Source: Streptomyces zingiberis (GTDB lineage Bacteria; Actinomycetota; Actinomycetes; Streptomycetales; Streptomycetaceae). From it: a DNA stretch of 64,000 nucleotides. This document shows, one piece after another, positions 1-8,776 of the stretch (position 1 is its first letter; the number at the start of each line of letters is the position of its first letter). The stretch spans positions 1 to 64,000 of the forward strand of contig NZ_JAATEN010000008.1 of NCBI RefSeq assembly GCF_012034935.1, given 5' to 3'. The translations under genes and the position numbers were made by a program. The notes under the pieces are model-generated. The model did no database searches. It worked only from the letters and a program-made list of their open reading frames with translations, and had not been told where the DNA came from.

Positions 1-8
1 AATCTGTG

Positions 9-58
9 AGGGCCCTTGGCCCCAGCGTACAGCTGGGGCCAAGGGCCCTTTTTGTTTT
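9..58 (+). terminator. Rho-independent terminator of an upstream gene
   Basis: An 18-bp perfect stem (9-26 with 32-49) around a 5-nt loop is followed by a T-rich run to 58. It probably ends a plus-strand transcript, protein or RNA gene, that lies before the window. Confidence 0.85.
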
Positions 59-136
59 GCGGCGCATCGCGCCGGCCCATGCCCGAGGCATGGGAATCAG
101 TCACCATCCGCGGTACCGCAGTCAGGAGTCACGTCG

Positions 137-2722
137 ATGTCCAACAACTCGCCAGAGGAGCGCGCAGGGCGGCCGGAGGGCCGGCCGCGGCGGCAGGACG
201 GTGAAGAGCGGCGCGGTGGTTTCCGGCGTGACGAGGGTGACCGCGGACGCCGTGACGACCGGTCGGGTGGTCCGCGTCGGGACGGTGGGCGTGGTGGGTT
301 CGACCGGGGTGGTTTCGCCGGCCGGGACGACCGCGGCGGCCGTGGTGGCGGCTTCGGGGGACGCGAGCGGGACCGTGGACCTCGCCGGGATGACGATCGT
401 GGGTTCCGGCGCGAGGAGCGGCCGTCGTTCCGTCGTGAGGACGACCGGCCGCGTGGCCCGCGCAGGGACGACGACCGGGGCGGTTACCGGCGCGATGACG
501 ACCGTGGTGGGTTCCGGCGTGAGAACGACCGGGGCGGCTTCCGCCGTGACGACGACCGTGGTGGGTTCCGCCGTGACGACGACCGGCGCGGCCCCCGGCG
601 GGAGGACGACCGCGGTGGCTTCCGCCGTGACGACGACCGGCGCGGCCCCCGCCGTGACGACGACCGCGGTGGCTTCCGCGGGGAGAGCGCGCGCGGTGGT
701 TTCCGGCGTGACGAGGGTGACCGCGGACGCCGTGACGACCGGTCGGGTGGCCCGCGTCGGGACGGTGGTCGTGGTGGGTTCGACCGGGGTGGTTTCGCCG
801 GCCGGGACGACCGCGGCGGCCGTGGTGGCGGCTTCGGGGGACGCGAGCGGGACCGTGAGCGCGGGGATCAGCGGGACCGTGGCCCCCGGCGCGATGACGA
901 CCGTGGTGGCTTCCGGGGCGAGAACCGTGGCTTCCGCCGGGATGACGATCGTGGTGTCCGGCGTGAGGGTGCTTCCGGTGGGCCGCGGCGCGACGATGAC
1001 CGGCGTGGTTCGGAGCGGGGCGGATTCCGGCGCGAGGAGCGGCCGTCGTTCCGTCGTGAGGACGACCGGCCGCGTGGCCCGCGCAGGGACGACGACCGGG
1101 GCGGTTACCGGCGTGATGACGACCGTGGTGGGTTCCGGCGTGAGAACGACCGGGGCGGCTTCCGCCGTGACGACGACCGTGGTGGGTTCCGCCGTGACGA
1201 CGACCGGCGCGGCCCCCGGAGGGACGACGACCGGGGCGGTTACCGGCGTGACAGCGGGTCCGCGGCGTTCCGGCGGGACGACCGGGACCGCCCGGACGAC
1301 CGGGCGCGGCGTGAGGGACCGCGGCGGGACGACCGGCACGGGGACGAGCGCGGTGGGTTCCGGGGCCGTGAGGACCGTCCGGGTTTCCGGCGGGACGACG
1401 ACCGGGGAGGCCGTCGCGACGACCGGGGTGGACGCTCCTACGGCTCCGGGCGGGGGCGGGACGACCGCCGCGACGACCGGGGGCGCGGCGGTTACGGCCG
1501 CCGTGACGACCGGGGTGAGCGGGGCCGCCGGGAGGGCGGGTTCGGCGCCGCCCGGCGCGAGGACCGCGAGCCGGTCCAGCGGCTGCCCATTCCCGACGAG
1601 GTCACCGGTGAGGAGATCGACAAGGATGTGCGGCAGGACCTGATGAGCCTGCCGAAGACCCTCGCCACGGATGTCGCCCGGAACCTCGTCATGGTGGCCA
1701 GGCTGCTGGACGAGGAGGAGCCGGAGCAGGCGTACGGCTACGCGCGGGTCGCGCTGCGGCTCGCCTCCCGGGTCGCCTCCGTCCGGGAAGCCGCCGGTTT
1801 CGCGGCGTACGGGGTCGGGAAGTACGCCGAGGCCCTGGCGGAGTTCCGTGCCGCGCGGCGGATGACCGGCTCGGCCCACCTGTGGCCGGTGATGGCGGAC
1901 TGCGAGCGTGGCCTGGGCCGCCCGGAGCGCGCGCTCGCCATGGCCGGTGAGCCGGAGGTGCAGCGGCTGGACAAGGCGGGCCAGGTCGAGATGCGCCTGG
2001 TGGTGGCCGGCGCGCGGCGCGACATGGGACAGCCGGACGCGGCGGTGGTCACCCTGCAGAGCCCCGAGCTGGCCGCGCACTCCGTACAGCCGTGGACGGC
2101 GCGTCTGCGGTACGCCTACGCCGACGCCCTGCTCGCCGTGGACCGGGAGAGCGAGGCGCGGGAGTGGTTCGCGCGGGCGCTGGAGGCCGACGCCGGCGGT
2201 ACGACGGACGCCTCCGACCGGCTCGCGGAGCTCGACGGGGTGGAGTTCGTGGACGCCCTCGACCCGGAGGCGGAGAGCGGGGACGCGCACGAGGCCCGGA
2301 AGACGGTCCTGGCCGAGGTGGCCACCGGAGGCGGCGCGGAGGACGGCGCCGAAGCGGCGTCCGCCAGGCGTGAGCCCGCGGAGGACGCCGAGGGCGCGTC
2401 CGGGGCCGGTCCCCGGGACACGGCGGACGAGCCCGGCGGGGAGCCCGCGCCTGGTGGTGAGGGCCGGGGCGCGGTCGAGCGGGCCGTGACACCGGCCGCC
2501 GCGGAGACAGCCCCGGCGGATGAGCAGGACCCGGCGAGCGGTGAGGCCGATGGCCCGGCCCGGGACGGCGGTGACCCGGAGCCGGCGGAGCGCGGCGAGG
2601 CGGAGAACCGGGAGCCCCGGGGGCCCCGGGAGTCCGAGCCCCGGGCGGAGGACACGACGGAAGCGGACGTGTCCGGAGCGGGGCCGTCCGAGGCCGGGAA
2701 GGACCCCGGTTCCGCGGGCTGA
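137..2722 (+). CDS. RDDRGG-repeat, TPR-domain protein
   Basis: An 861-aa protein in three parts. Residues 1 to about 480 are a low-complexity tract of R, D and G built from units such as RRDDDRGGFRR, resembling RGG/RDD RNA-binding tails. Residues about 483-710 are helical and TPR-like, matching the actinobacterial TPR family encoded next to a HAD phosphatase and tlyA. Residues about 710-861 are an acidic, disordered tail. The start ATG has CAGGAG about 10 nt upstream. The conserved TPR part alone is roughly the size of the mycobacterial counterpart, so the repeat head looks like an added module. RNA binding or condensate formation is inference from composition. Two long near-identical blocks inside the repeat make it prone to recombination. 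Confidence 0.8.
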   Translation: MSNNSPEERAGRPEGRPRRQDGEERRGGFRRDEGDRGRRDDRSGGPRRDGGRGGFDRGGFAGRDDRGGRGGGFGGRERDRGPRRDDDRGFRREERPSFRREDDRPRGPRRDDDRGGYRRDDDRGGFRRENDRGGFRRDDDRGGFRRDDDRRGPRREDDRGGFRRDDDRRGPRRDDDRGGFRGESARGGFRRDEGDRGRRDDRSGGPRRDGGRGGFDRGGFAGRDDRGGRGGGFGGRERDRERGDQRDRGPRRDDDRGGFRGENRGFRRDDDRGVRREGASGGPRRDDDRRGSERGGFRREERPSFRREDDRPRGPRRDDDRGGYRRDDDRGGFRRENDRGGFRRDDDRGGFRRDDDRRGPRRDDDRGGYRRDSGSAAFRRDDRDRPDDRARREGPRRDDRHGDERGGFRGREDRPGFRRDDDRGGRRDDRGGRSYGSGRGRDDRRDDRGRGGYGRRDDRGERGRREGGFGAARREDREPVQRLPIPDEVTGEEIDKDVRQDLMSLPKTLATDVARNLVMVARLLDEEEPEQAYGYARVALRLASRVASVREAAGFAAYGVGKYAEALAEFRAARRMTGSAHLWPVMADCERGLGRPERALAMAGEPEVQRLDKAGQVEMRLVVAGARRDMGQPDAAVVTLQSPELAAHSVQPWTARLRYAYADALLAVDRESEAREWFARALEADAGGTTDASDRLAELDGVEFVDALDPEAESGDAHEARKTVLAEVATGGGAEDGAEAASARREPAEDAEGASGAGPRDTADEPGGEPAPGGEGRGAVERAVTPAAAETAPADEQDPASGEADGPARDGGDPEPAERGEAENREPRGPRESEPRAEDTTEADVSGAGPSEAGKDPGSAG
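211..1219 (+). repeat. Long imperfect direct repeats inside the RDDRGG region
   Basis: Bases 211-376 recur at 691-856 (offset 480) with only a few differences. Bases 404-598 recur at 1025-1219 (offset 621) with very few differences. Both offsets are multiples of three, so the reading frame is kept. Shorter RDDRGG units fill the space between. Confidence 0.85.
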
Positions 2723-2743
2723 CCGGGCCTGGAACAGGCGATG

Positions 2744-2777
2744 GGGGGCGGTACCCGGACGGGTACCGCCCCCTTTT
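2744..2777. terminator. Terminator between convergent genes
   Basis: A 13-bp perfect stem (2744-2756 with 2761-2773), a 4-nt loop and TTTT follow the TPR gene. It may also serve the converging DUF1015 gene. Confidence 0.85.
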
Positions 2778-2884
2778 GTGTTGTCCTTCGCCCGCTCGCC
2801 CGCTCGCCCGCTCGCGGGTGGAGGCGCCCGCTGCGCCGGGGGAGAGCGGCAGGGCGGTGGCGGCCGGCGCCGGGCCGTGGGGCG

Positions 2885-4261
2885 TCAGTCCTGGCCGACG
2901 CTGCGGAGGACCAGGCCCGTGGCGGGTTTCGGGCCGAAGGAGGTGGACTTGCGGGGCATCGTGACGCCCTGCTGGGCGAGTTCCCGCACGATCTCCTCGC
3001 GGACCGGCCGCATGAGGACGGCCGTGCCGCCGTGGCGCCGGGCCTGGTCGACGGCGGCCGTGGCGTCGTGCAGGTAGCGGATGTGCCCCGGGTCGTCCGG
3101 TACCCGCCAGAGCCGTCCGAGCAGGACCGAGTGGAGCACCGTGGCGTCGAGGGTGCGCCAGGAACGGGGCCGGTCGCCGGGGACCGTGCGGGAGAGCAGG
3201 TCCGTGTCGGGACGGTCGACGAGGTGGAAGCCGCCATCGGCCCCGGCGAGGAGGAAGGCGTTGCCGGGCGCGGGTTCCGCGGTGCCGGGCCGCCCCGGTC
3301 CGTCCACACCGGCGAGCGCCTTGAGGGCGTGCGGCAGCGGACCGTCCACGCGGCGCACGCGGAAGGCGCCCTGGAGCGCGTCGAGCGCGTCGTGCGGGCG
3401 CAGGTGCGGCAGCAGCCGGTGGATGGCGCGGACCCGCAGGGGGTGGCGCGCGGTGTCCACCAGCAGCACCAGCCCGTAATCCCAGGGGCCGGGGGAGGGG
3501 TGTTCCGCGCGCAGGCGCAGATAGGTGGCCCAGCGGTGGTGGCCGTCGGCGATGAGGGCCTGGCGGCGGCCGAGGTCGGCGTCGATCTGGGCCAGTTCGG
3601 CGGGGTCCGTGACGGCCCACAGCCGGTGATTCTGCCCGTCCTCCGTGGTCGTGGCGAGCAGCGGGGCGCGGAGGACGGCGCGTTCGATGACGCCTGCCGC
3701 GCCCGGGAGGGCGGTGGCGCCCTCCGCCCCGTCTCCTCCACCTCCCGCGGGGTCACTCCCGCCCCCCTCGGCTCCGGCCGGCTCGCCGCGGTAACTGAGG
3801 AGCAGGGGTTCGAGGTTGGCCGCGGTGGCACGCATCACGGCCGCGCGGTCGGCGACGATCTCCGGCATGACGTCCTCGTGGGGCAGGACGATCCGCTCCT
3901 CGGGCGGCGACAGGCGCAGGGCACCGATCAGGCCGCGCTGCACCAGGCCGTCGCCGGACTGTTCGTAGACGTAGAGCGCGGGCTCGGGGTCCGCCCGGAG
4001 GACCCCCTCGGAGCGCCAGCGCCGCAGGGTCGCGCCGGCCCGCCGGTGGCGCCCGGCGGGGTCGTCGCCCTGCGGCAGGATGAGCCGGACGATGTTGTGC
4101 GGGTCCGCCGTCTCCAGGTGGCGCTGGCCGTCGGGCCGTACCACCACGTCGTACGGGGGCGAGGTGACGGCGGCGATGCTGCCGACCCGCTCCGGCGCGT
4201 AGCGCAGGCCACGGAAGGGGAGCAGCCGCAGGCCCTCGCGCGTGAGACCGGGTGTGCTCAT
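2885..4261 (-). CDS. DUF1015 family protein
   Basis: A 458-aa protein of the DUF1015 family, whose function is not established. Family marks are the N-terminal PFRGLRYAP and SPPYDVV segment and the central ADGHHRWATYL motif with D239-H-H. It is soluble, without signal peptide or membrane segments. It stands divergent from the HAD phosphatase, with 73 nt between the two starts. No Shine-Dalgarno sequence is seen; instead a TAACAT -10-like box lies 6 nt before the ATG, which suggests a leaderless mRNA. The call to the family is firm, the function unknown. Confidence 0.85.
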   Translation of the reverse strand: MSTPGLTREGLRLLPFRGLRYAPERVGSIAAVTSPPYDVVVRPDGQRHLETADPHNIVRLILPQGDDPAGRHRRAGATLRRWRSEGVLRADPEPALYVYEQSGDGLVQRGLIGALRLSPPEERIVLPHEDVMPEIVADRAAVMRATAANLEPLLLSYRGEPAGAEGGGSDPAGGGGDGAEGATALPGAAGVIERAVLRAPLLATTTEDGQNHRLWAVTDPAELAQIDADLGRRQALIADGHHRWATYLRLRAEHPSPGPWDYGLVLLVDTARHPLRVRAIHRLLPHLRPHDALDALQGAFRVRRVDGPLPHALKALAGVDGPGRPGTAEPAPGNAFLLAGADGGFHLVDRPDTDLLSRTVPGDRPRSWRTLDATVLHSVLLGRLWRVPDDPGHIRYLHDATAAVDQARRHGGTAVLMRPVREEIVRELAQQGVTMPRKSTSFGPKPATGLVLRSVGQD

Positions 4262-4267
4262 TGGTGC

Positions 4268-4273
4268 ATGTTA
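4268..4273 (-). promoter_or_regulatory. Candidate -10 box of the DUF1015 gene (leaderless)
   Basis: TAACAT on the minus strand, 6 nt before the ATG, fits the TAnnnT pattern of streptomycete housekeeping promoters. A start of transcription at or next to the A of ATG would explain the missing ribosome binding site. Confidence 0.45.
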
Positions 4274-4334
4274 AGCGGGATCGGACCATGCGCGATGATC
4301 GGGGGAGCGATGACGGACGAGGGCGGGAGTGACC

Positions 4335-5399
4335 ATGGGTGAGCACGGCGGGAGCGGTATCCGCACCCGGACCGAGGGGACGCAACGGCCGCTGTGCGCG
4401 GAGTACGACACGGCGCTGCTCGACCTCGACGGGGTGGTGTACGCGGGCGGTGAGGCCGTCGCCCACGCGGTGACCTCGCTGGAGTCGGCGCGGGAGGCGG
4501 GGCTGCGGCTCGCGTACGTCACCAACAACGCCTCCCGGACACCGGCCGACGTCGCCGCCCATCTGACCCGGCTCGGGGTACCCGCCGAGCCGTCGGAGGT
4601 GATCACTTCGGCGCAGGCCGTGGCCAGGCTCGTCGCCGAGCGGGTACCGGCCGGTTCGCGGGTGCTCACGGTCGGCGGCGAAGGGCTGCGGGTGGCCCTG
4701 CGCGAGCGGGGGCTGCGCCCGGTGGACTCCGCGGACGAGGACCCGGCGGCCGTCGTCCAGGGGTACGACGCCTCGGTGGGCTGGGAGCACCTGGCGGAGG
4801 CCTCGTACGCGGTGGCCCGGGGCGTGCCCTGGTTCGCCTCCAACACGGACCTCACGATCCCCACCGGCCGCGGCCGGGCGCCCGGCAACGGCGCGCTGGT
4901 GGAGGTGGTACGGATCGCCACCGGCGCGCGGCCGCAGGTGGCGGGGAAACCGCTGCCGCCCATGCACCGGGAGACCGTGCTGCGGACCGGGGCGCGGCGG
5001 CCGCTGGTGGTCGGGGACCGGCTGGACACGGACATCGAGGGCGCGTACGCGGGAGGAGTCGACTCGCTGCTGGTGCTGACGGGGGTGACCGACGCGGCGC
5101 AGCTGCTCTCGGCACCGCCCCGGCACCGGCCGACCTACGTCGCCGCCGACCTGCGGGCGCTGCTCACCGCGCAGCCGGGGACCGAGGCCGCCGTCCGGAC
5201 CGGCTCCGGCCCGGACGGGCACCGCTGCGGCGGCTGGACGGCGCGGGCCGAGGGGGACGAACTGCTGGTGGAAGGGGACGGCGACCCGCTGGACGGGCTG
5301 CGCGCGGCCTGCGCGGCGGTCTGGACGGCGGCGGGCGCCGACCCGGCCGGGGGGCGGCTGCGGACGGGGAAGGCGCTGGCCCGGCTCGGGCTCGGCTGA
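4335..5399 (+). CDS. HAD superfamily phosphatase, NagD/HAD-IIA type
   Basis: A 354-aa hydrolase. Motif I is DLDGVVYAGG with the nucleophile D30 and acid D32. The later VVGDRLDTDIEGA segment is the Mg-binding motif IV. The large cap between them is typical of the NagD/4-nitrophenylphosphatase group, which dephosphorylates small phosphometabolites. About 70 extra C-terminal residues follow the HAD fold. ATG 4335 was chosen because GGGAG sits 5 nt upstream; an in-frame GTG at 4329 overlaps that site. Mycobacterial genomes keep a HAD phosphatase at the same place, between a TPR protein and tlyA. The substrate is unknown. Confidence 0.85.
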   Translation: MGEHGGSGIRTRTEGTQRPLCAEYDTALLDLDGVVYAGGEAVAHAVTSLESAREAGLRLAYVTNNASRTPADVAAHLTRLGVPAEPSEVITSAQAVARLVAERVPAGSRVLTVGGEGLRVALRERGLRPVDSADEDPAAVVQGYDASVGWEHLAEASYAVARGVPWFASNTDLTIPTGRGRAPGNGALVEVVRIATGARPQVAGKPLPPMHRETVLRTGARRPLVVGDRLDTDIEGAYAGGVDSLLVLTGVTDAAQLLSAPPRHRPTYVAADLRALLTAQPGTEAAVRTGSGPDGHRCGGWTARAEGDELLVEGDGDPLDGLRAACAAVWTAAGADPAGGRLRTGKALARLGLG

Positions 5400-5715
5400 G
5401 CGGGGCGGGGGCAACGGGGCCGTGGTGCGGCGGCCTACGGATGGTTCGCCGGGTGCGGGCGGGGCGGTTTGAAGGTCCGCGGGCGCGGGCCGGGCGGCCG
5501 GCCGCGGCCCGCCCGCCGGTCACGCCGTGGTGTGAGCGGGCCGGGACGCGCCCGGCCGGCGGCTCGGCGGCCGGGCGGGGGTGGCCGGACGAGGCTCGGG
5601 GCGGCCCGAGTGCTGCGGGCACCCCCCGGCCACCCGAACACCCGCGGGTGCCCACCGGGCCGCGGGCACGCCAGGGCTCGGCGGGCGTGCCGGGGCTCAG
5701 CGGGTGTGCCGGGGC
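5400..5715. other. Intergenic region between convergent genes
   Basis: No gene is seen. It holds several G/C-rich inverted repeats that could end both converging transcripts, and near 5688-5719 a 19-bp tandem duplication that runs into the 3' end of the SCP2-like gene. Confidence 0.5.
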
Positions 5716-6066
5716 TCAGAGGAGGGAGCGCAGGCGGAGCAGGTCGCGGAAGCCCGCCTCCAGCTTGACCCGGCCCGTGGCCCAGGCGCGGGCGAAGTGC
5801 AGCTCCCCGTCGACCAGCGCGATCAGGTCGTCCGAGGCCATCGCCAGCCGGACCTGGGCCCGCTCGGCCGGTGGCCCCGGCGCCTGGTCCAGATCCTCGA
5901 CCCGGCCGTCGGCGAGGCGCCCGGTGAAGGTGGTGTCGAGGTCGGTGAGATGGCAGCTCACGGTGCGGTGGAGGGCGGCGGCGCCGCGGACGTCGTCGTC
6001 GGCGCGGGCGAGATTCTCCGCCAGCCGCTCCAGCGAGCGGCGGCACTCCTCGGTGGTTCTGGTCAT
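5716..6066 (-). CDS. SCP2 sterol-binding-like domain protein
   Basis: A 116-aa protein resembling the small single-domain SCP2 (sterol carrier protein 2) proteins of actinobacteria. The pattern is an early helix, the TFTGRLADGRVEDL strand pair and the QVRLAMASDDLIALVDGEL segment. Such domains bind hydrophobic ligands; the ligand here is unknown. The start at 6066 (MTRTTEECRR) is preferred over a longer frame because homologous sequence begins there and a TAACGT -10-like box lies 8 nt upstream with no ribosome binding site. It is divergent from the next gene, 65 nt apart. Confidence 0.75.
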   Translation of the reverse strand: MTRTTEECRRSLERLAENLARADDDVRGAAALHRTVSCHLTDLDTTFTGRLADGRVEDLDQAPGPPAERAQVRLAMASDDLIALVDGELHFARAWATGRVKLEAGFRDLLRLRSLL

Positions 6067-6074
6067 CCCGGCCG

Positions 6075-6080
6075 ACGTTA
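6075..6080 (-). promoter_or_regulatory. Candidate -10 box of the SCP2-like gene (leaderless)
   Basis: TAACGT on the minus strand, 8 nt before the chosen ATG, with no Shine-Dalgarno sequence between. Confidence 0.45.
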
Positions 6081-6118
6081 CCCCAGGCCGGCTCACCCCG
6101 GAGGCGGCCCGGTCCGGG

Positions 6119-6124
6119 TAGCGT
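6119..6124 (+). promoter_or_regulatory. Candidate -10 box of the 6132 gene (leaderless)
   Basis: TAGCGT lies 7 nt before the ATG at 6132. The spacing puts the transcription start at the start codon. Confidence 0.45.
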
Positions 6125-6131
6125 CGGGGGC

Positions 6132-6674
6132 ATGAACGAGCCGACGCCCGGCACACGGCCGGAAGCCCAGCCCGCCGGTCCTCTCGTCACGGGGCCGGGG
6201 ACGGGGTACGGGGCGAGCCCGGGGGCCGTGCCGGGGCCCCGCCCGACGCCTCCGCCCCGGGAGGCCGGTGACGGGGAGCCGGCCGGCGGAGGCGGTTCCG
6301 GGGGCGCCCCGGCGCACGGCGGTGGTGCGGAGGAGACCGGCGCGCGGGACGGCGGCGGGCACCGTCCCGCCGGGCCGGCGGGCGCCGGGGACGCGGGCTC
6401 CGCGGGGCCGTCCGCGGCCGGCGGGACCGTACCCGGGGGAGCCGGCGCGGACCCCGACGCGCCCGCCGGTCCCGCCCCGCTCGGTGTGGACCGGACGGAC
6501 ACGGGGAACGCCGAGGTGGACGCCGCGCTGCGGCGGCTGGCGGACGCCGACCACCTCCCCGGTGACGGCCACATCGAGGTGTACGAGGATGTGCACCGGG
6601 CACTGCGGGACGCGCTCACGGCGCTCGACCGGAGCCCCGGCCCGCCGGCGCCCGCCCGCCCGTCCGCGCCCTGA
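6132..6674 (+). CDS. Conserved hypothetical protein upstream of tlyA
   Basis: A 180-aa protein I cannot name. The first ~115 residues are a G/P/A-rich disordered region. The last ~60 hold the ordered core, GNAEVDAALRRLADADHL followed by HIEVYEDVHRALRDALTAL, which looks like a short two-helix domain. It has the position of the small hypothetical gene found between the phosphatase and tlyA in other actinobacteria. It lacks signal peptide and membrane segments, and a leaderless start is likely. The disordered part shows no recognisable motif. Confidence 0.7.
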   Translation: MNEPTPGTRPEAQPAGPLVTGPGTGYGASPGAVPGPRPTPPPREAGDGEPAGGGGSGGAPAHGGGAEETGARDGGGHRPAGPAGAGDAGSAGPSAAGGTVPGGAGADPDAPAGPAPLGVDRTDTGNAEVDAALRRLADADHLPGDGHIEVYEDVHRALRDALTALDRSPGPPAPARPSAP

Positions 6675-6804
6675 CCGCACGGCACCGACCCACCGTCCGA
6701 CCCACCGTCCGCGCCACCGGCGCGCGGCACCGGCCCACCGACCCACCGACCGCTTCCGTCCCGGCCCCGTCCACCCCGCATGACCCCCAGGAGCTGAACC
6801 CCCC

Positions 6805-7617
6805 GTGGCAGTGTCCCGACGCCGACTCGACGCGGAACTCGTCCGCCGGAAGCTGGCCCGTTCCCGTGAGCACGCCGGCCAGCTGATCGCCGCGGGGCGG
6901 GTCACGGTCGGCGGCAGCGTCGCCGCGAAACCGGCGACCCAGGTGGAGACCGGCGCCGCCCTGGTCGTCTCCGCGGACGACGACGATCCGGACTACGTCT
7001 CCCGCGGCGGCCACAAACTGGCCGGCGCCCTCGCCGCCTTCACCCCCCTCGGCCTGACGGTGACGGGCCGCCGCGCGCTTGACGCCGGCGCCTCCACCGG
7101 CGGCTTCACCGATGTCCTGCTCCGGGCCGGCGCCGCCCACGTGATCGCCGTGGACGTGGGCTACGGGCAGCTCGCCTGGTCGCTGCGGAACGATGAACGG
7201 GTCACCGTGCGGGACCGTACGAACGTCCGTGACCTGTCACCCGATCTCCTCGGCGGCCGGCTCGCCGGGCTCGTCGTCGGCGACCTGTCGTTCATCCCGC
7301 TCGGAATCGTGCTTCCCGCGCTCGTCCGGTGCGCCGCGCCCGACGCGGACCTGGTGCTGATGGTGAAGCCGCAGTTCGAGGTGGGCCGGGAGCGGCTGGG
7401 CAGCGGCGGGGTGGTGCGGAGCCCCGAACTGCGGGCCGAGGCGGTGCGCAAGGTCGCCGGACAGGCGGCGGAACACGGTCTGGGGGTGCTGGGCGTCACC
7501 GCGAGCCCGCTGCCCGGGCCGTCCGGAAACGTCGAGTACTTCCTCTGGCTGCGCGCCGGAGCACCCGCACTCGACCCCGCAGAAGTGGACCGAGCAGTGG
7601 CGGAGGGGCCGCGTTGA
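6805..7617 (+). CDS. tlyA: TlyA rRNA (cytidine-2'-O)-methyltransferase
   Basis: A 270-aa S4-domain methyltransferase. Residues about 4-65 form the S4 RNA-binding domain (RRLDAELVRRKLARSREHAG). A FtsJ/Rossmann-like domain follows with the SAM motif DAGASTGGFTDVLL and a VGDLSFIPL segment. In mycobacteria TlyA adds 2'-O-methyl groups to 16S and 23S rRNA, which makes ribosomes sensitive to capreomycin. GTG 6805 has GGAG about 11 nt upstream. The stop codon overlaps the TTG start of nadK, so the two are translationally coupled. Length and motifs are complete. Confidence 0.93.
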   Translation: MAVSRRRLDAELVRRKLARSREHAGQLIAAGRVTVGGSVAAKPATQVETGAALVVSADDDDPDYVSRGGHKLAGALAAFTPLGLTVTGRRALDAGASTGGFTDVLLRAGAAHVIAVDVGYGQLAWSLRNDERVTVRDRTNVRDLSPDLLGGRLAGLVVGDLSFIPLGIVLPALVRCAAPDADLVLMVKPQFEVGRERLGSGGVVRSPELRAEAVRKVAGQAAEHGLGVLGVTASPLPGPSGNVEYFLWLRAGAPALDPAEVDRAVAEGPR

Positions 7618-8621
7618 CCACAGCACCGACACCGACACCGACACCGATCCCGGGCGAGCCACCGGGGCGGACACCGGAACCCGCACCGGCCGGGACAGCG
7701 GCGCGGCCCGCGCCGCGGACGGTCTTCCTGCTCGCGCACACCGGCCGGCCGGCCGCCGTGCGCAGCGCCGAACTGGTGGTCCAGGGGCTGCTGCGGAGCG
7801 GGATAGGGGTCCGGGTGCTCGCCGAGGAGGCCGCGGACCTCACCCTGCCGCCGGAGGTGGACCTCGTCGGCGCCGGGGGCGAGGCGGCGGCCGGGGACGA
7901 GGATGTCCTCGACGGCTGCGAGCTGCTCATGGTGCTCGGCGGCGACGGGACACTGCTGCGCGGCGCCGAGTTCGCCCGCGCCTCGGGGGTGCCGATGCTC
8001 GGCGTCAACCTGGGGCGGGTCGGCTTCCTCGCCGAGGCCGAGCGGGACGACCTCGACAAGGTCGTCGACCGGGTCGTGACGCGGGACTACGAGGTCGAGG
8101 AGCGGATGACCCTCGACGTGGTGGTGCGCAACGACGGCCAGGTGGCGCACACCGACTGGGCGCTGAACGAGGCGTCCGTCGAGAAGGCGGCGCGCGAGCG
8201 GATGCTGGAGGTGGTCACCGAGGTCGACGGCCGTCCCGTGTCGCGCTTCGGCGGCGACGGCGTGGTGTGCGCGACCCCCACCGGTTCCACCGCGTATGCC
8301 TTCTCGGCCGGCGGGCCGGTGGTCTGGCCCGGGGTGGAGGCGCTGCTCATGGTGCCGATCAGCGCCCACGCGCTGTTCGCCAAGCCGCTGGTGACCACGC
8401 CGGACGCGGTGCTGGCCGTGGAGGTGCAGCCGGAGACGCCCAACGGGGTGCTCTGGTGTGACGGCCGGCGCACCGTGGAACTCCCCGCCGGGGCGCGCGT
8501 GGAGGTGCGGCGCGGCGCCGTGCCGGTGCGGCTGGCCCGGCTGCACCACGCCTCGTTCACCGACCGGCTGGTGGCCAAGTTCGCGCTTCCGGTGGCCGGT
8601 TGGCGAGGGGCGCCGCACTGA
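7614..8621 (+). CDS. nadK: NAD kinase
   Basis: A 335-aa NAD kinase that makes NADP from NAD and ATP. It shows the GGDGTLLRGA phosphate-binding motif, NLGRVGFLAE, and the CATPTGSTAYAFSAGGP segment of the active site. The start is inferred as TTG 7614, which overlaps the tlyA stop (TTGA) and follows the ribosome site CGGAGGGG at 7601-7608. The first ~35 residues are a T/P/A-rich extension that starts with alternating Thr-Pro, longer than usual. Mycobacteria have the same tlyA-nadK-recN order. Confidence 0.93.
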   Translation: MTTAPTPTPTPIPGEPPGRTPEPAPAGTAARPAPRTVFLLAHTGRPAAVRSAELVVQGLLRSGIGVRVLAEEAADLTLPPEVDLVGAGGEAAAGDEDVLDGCELLMVLGGDGTLLRGAEFARASGVPMLGVNLGRVGFLAEAERDDLDKVVDRVVTRDYEVEERMTLDVVVRNDGQVAHTDWALNEASVEKAARERMLEVVTEVDGRPVSRFGGDGVVCATPTGSTAYAFSAGGPVVWPGVEALLMVPISAHALFAKPLVTTPDAVLAVEVQPETPNGVLWCDGRRTVELPAGARVEVRRGAVPVRLARLHHASFTDRLVAKFALPVAGWRGAPH

Positions 8622-8646
8622 GCGACCCGGCCGGGGAGGCGCCCCG

Positions 8647-8676
8647 CCCGCCGCGCGTTTCCCGGCGCGCGGCGGG
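8647..8676. terminator. Hairpin between nadK and recN
   Basis: An 11-bp perfect G/C stem (8647-8657 with 8666-8676) with an 8-nt loop and no T tract. It may weaken read-through from nadK into recN. Confidence 0.45.
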
Positions 8677-8776
8677 GATCAATCCGGGTCGCGCGGACCA
8701 CCCCCAGGGCGGGACTCCCGCCTGTCGCGGGGAGGTACGTCGCGCCGCGCCCGTCGCACCTCGTAAGGTCGTGTCC

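Noticed and set aside
122..2290. A 722-codon minus-strand frame inside the RDDRGG gene
   Set aside because: The repeat lets several frames stay open. The plus-strand frame has a ribosome site, a TPR domain and a terminator, the other has none.
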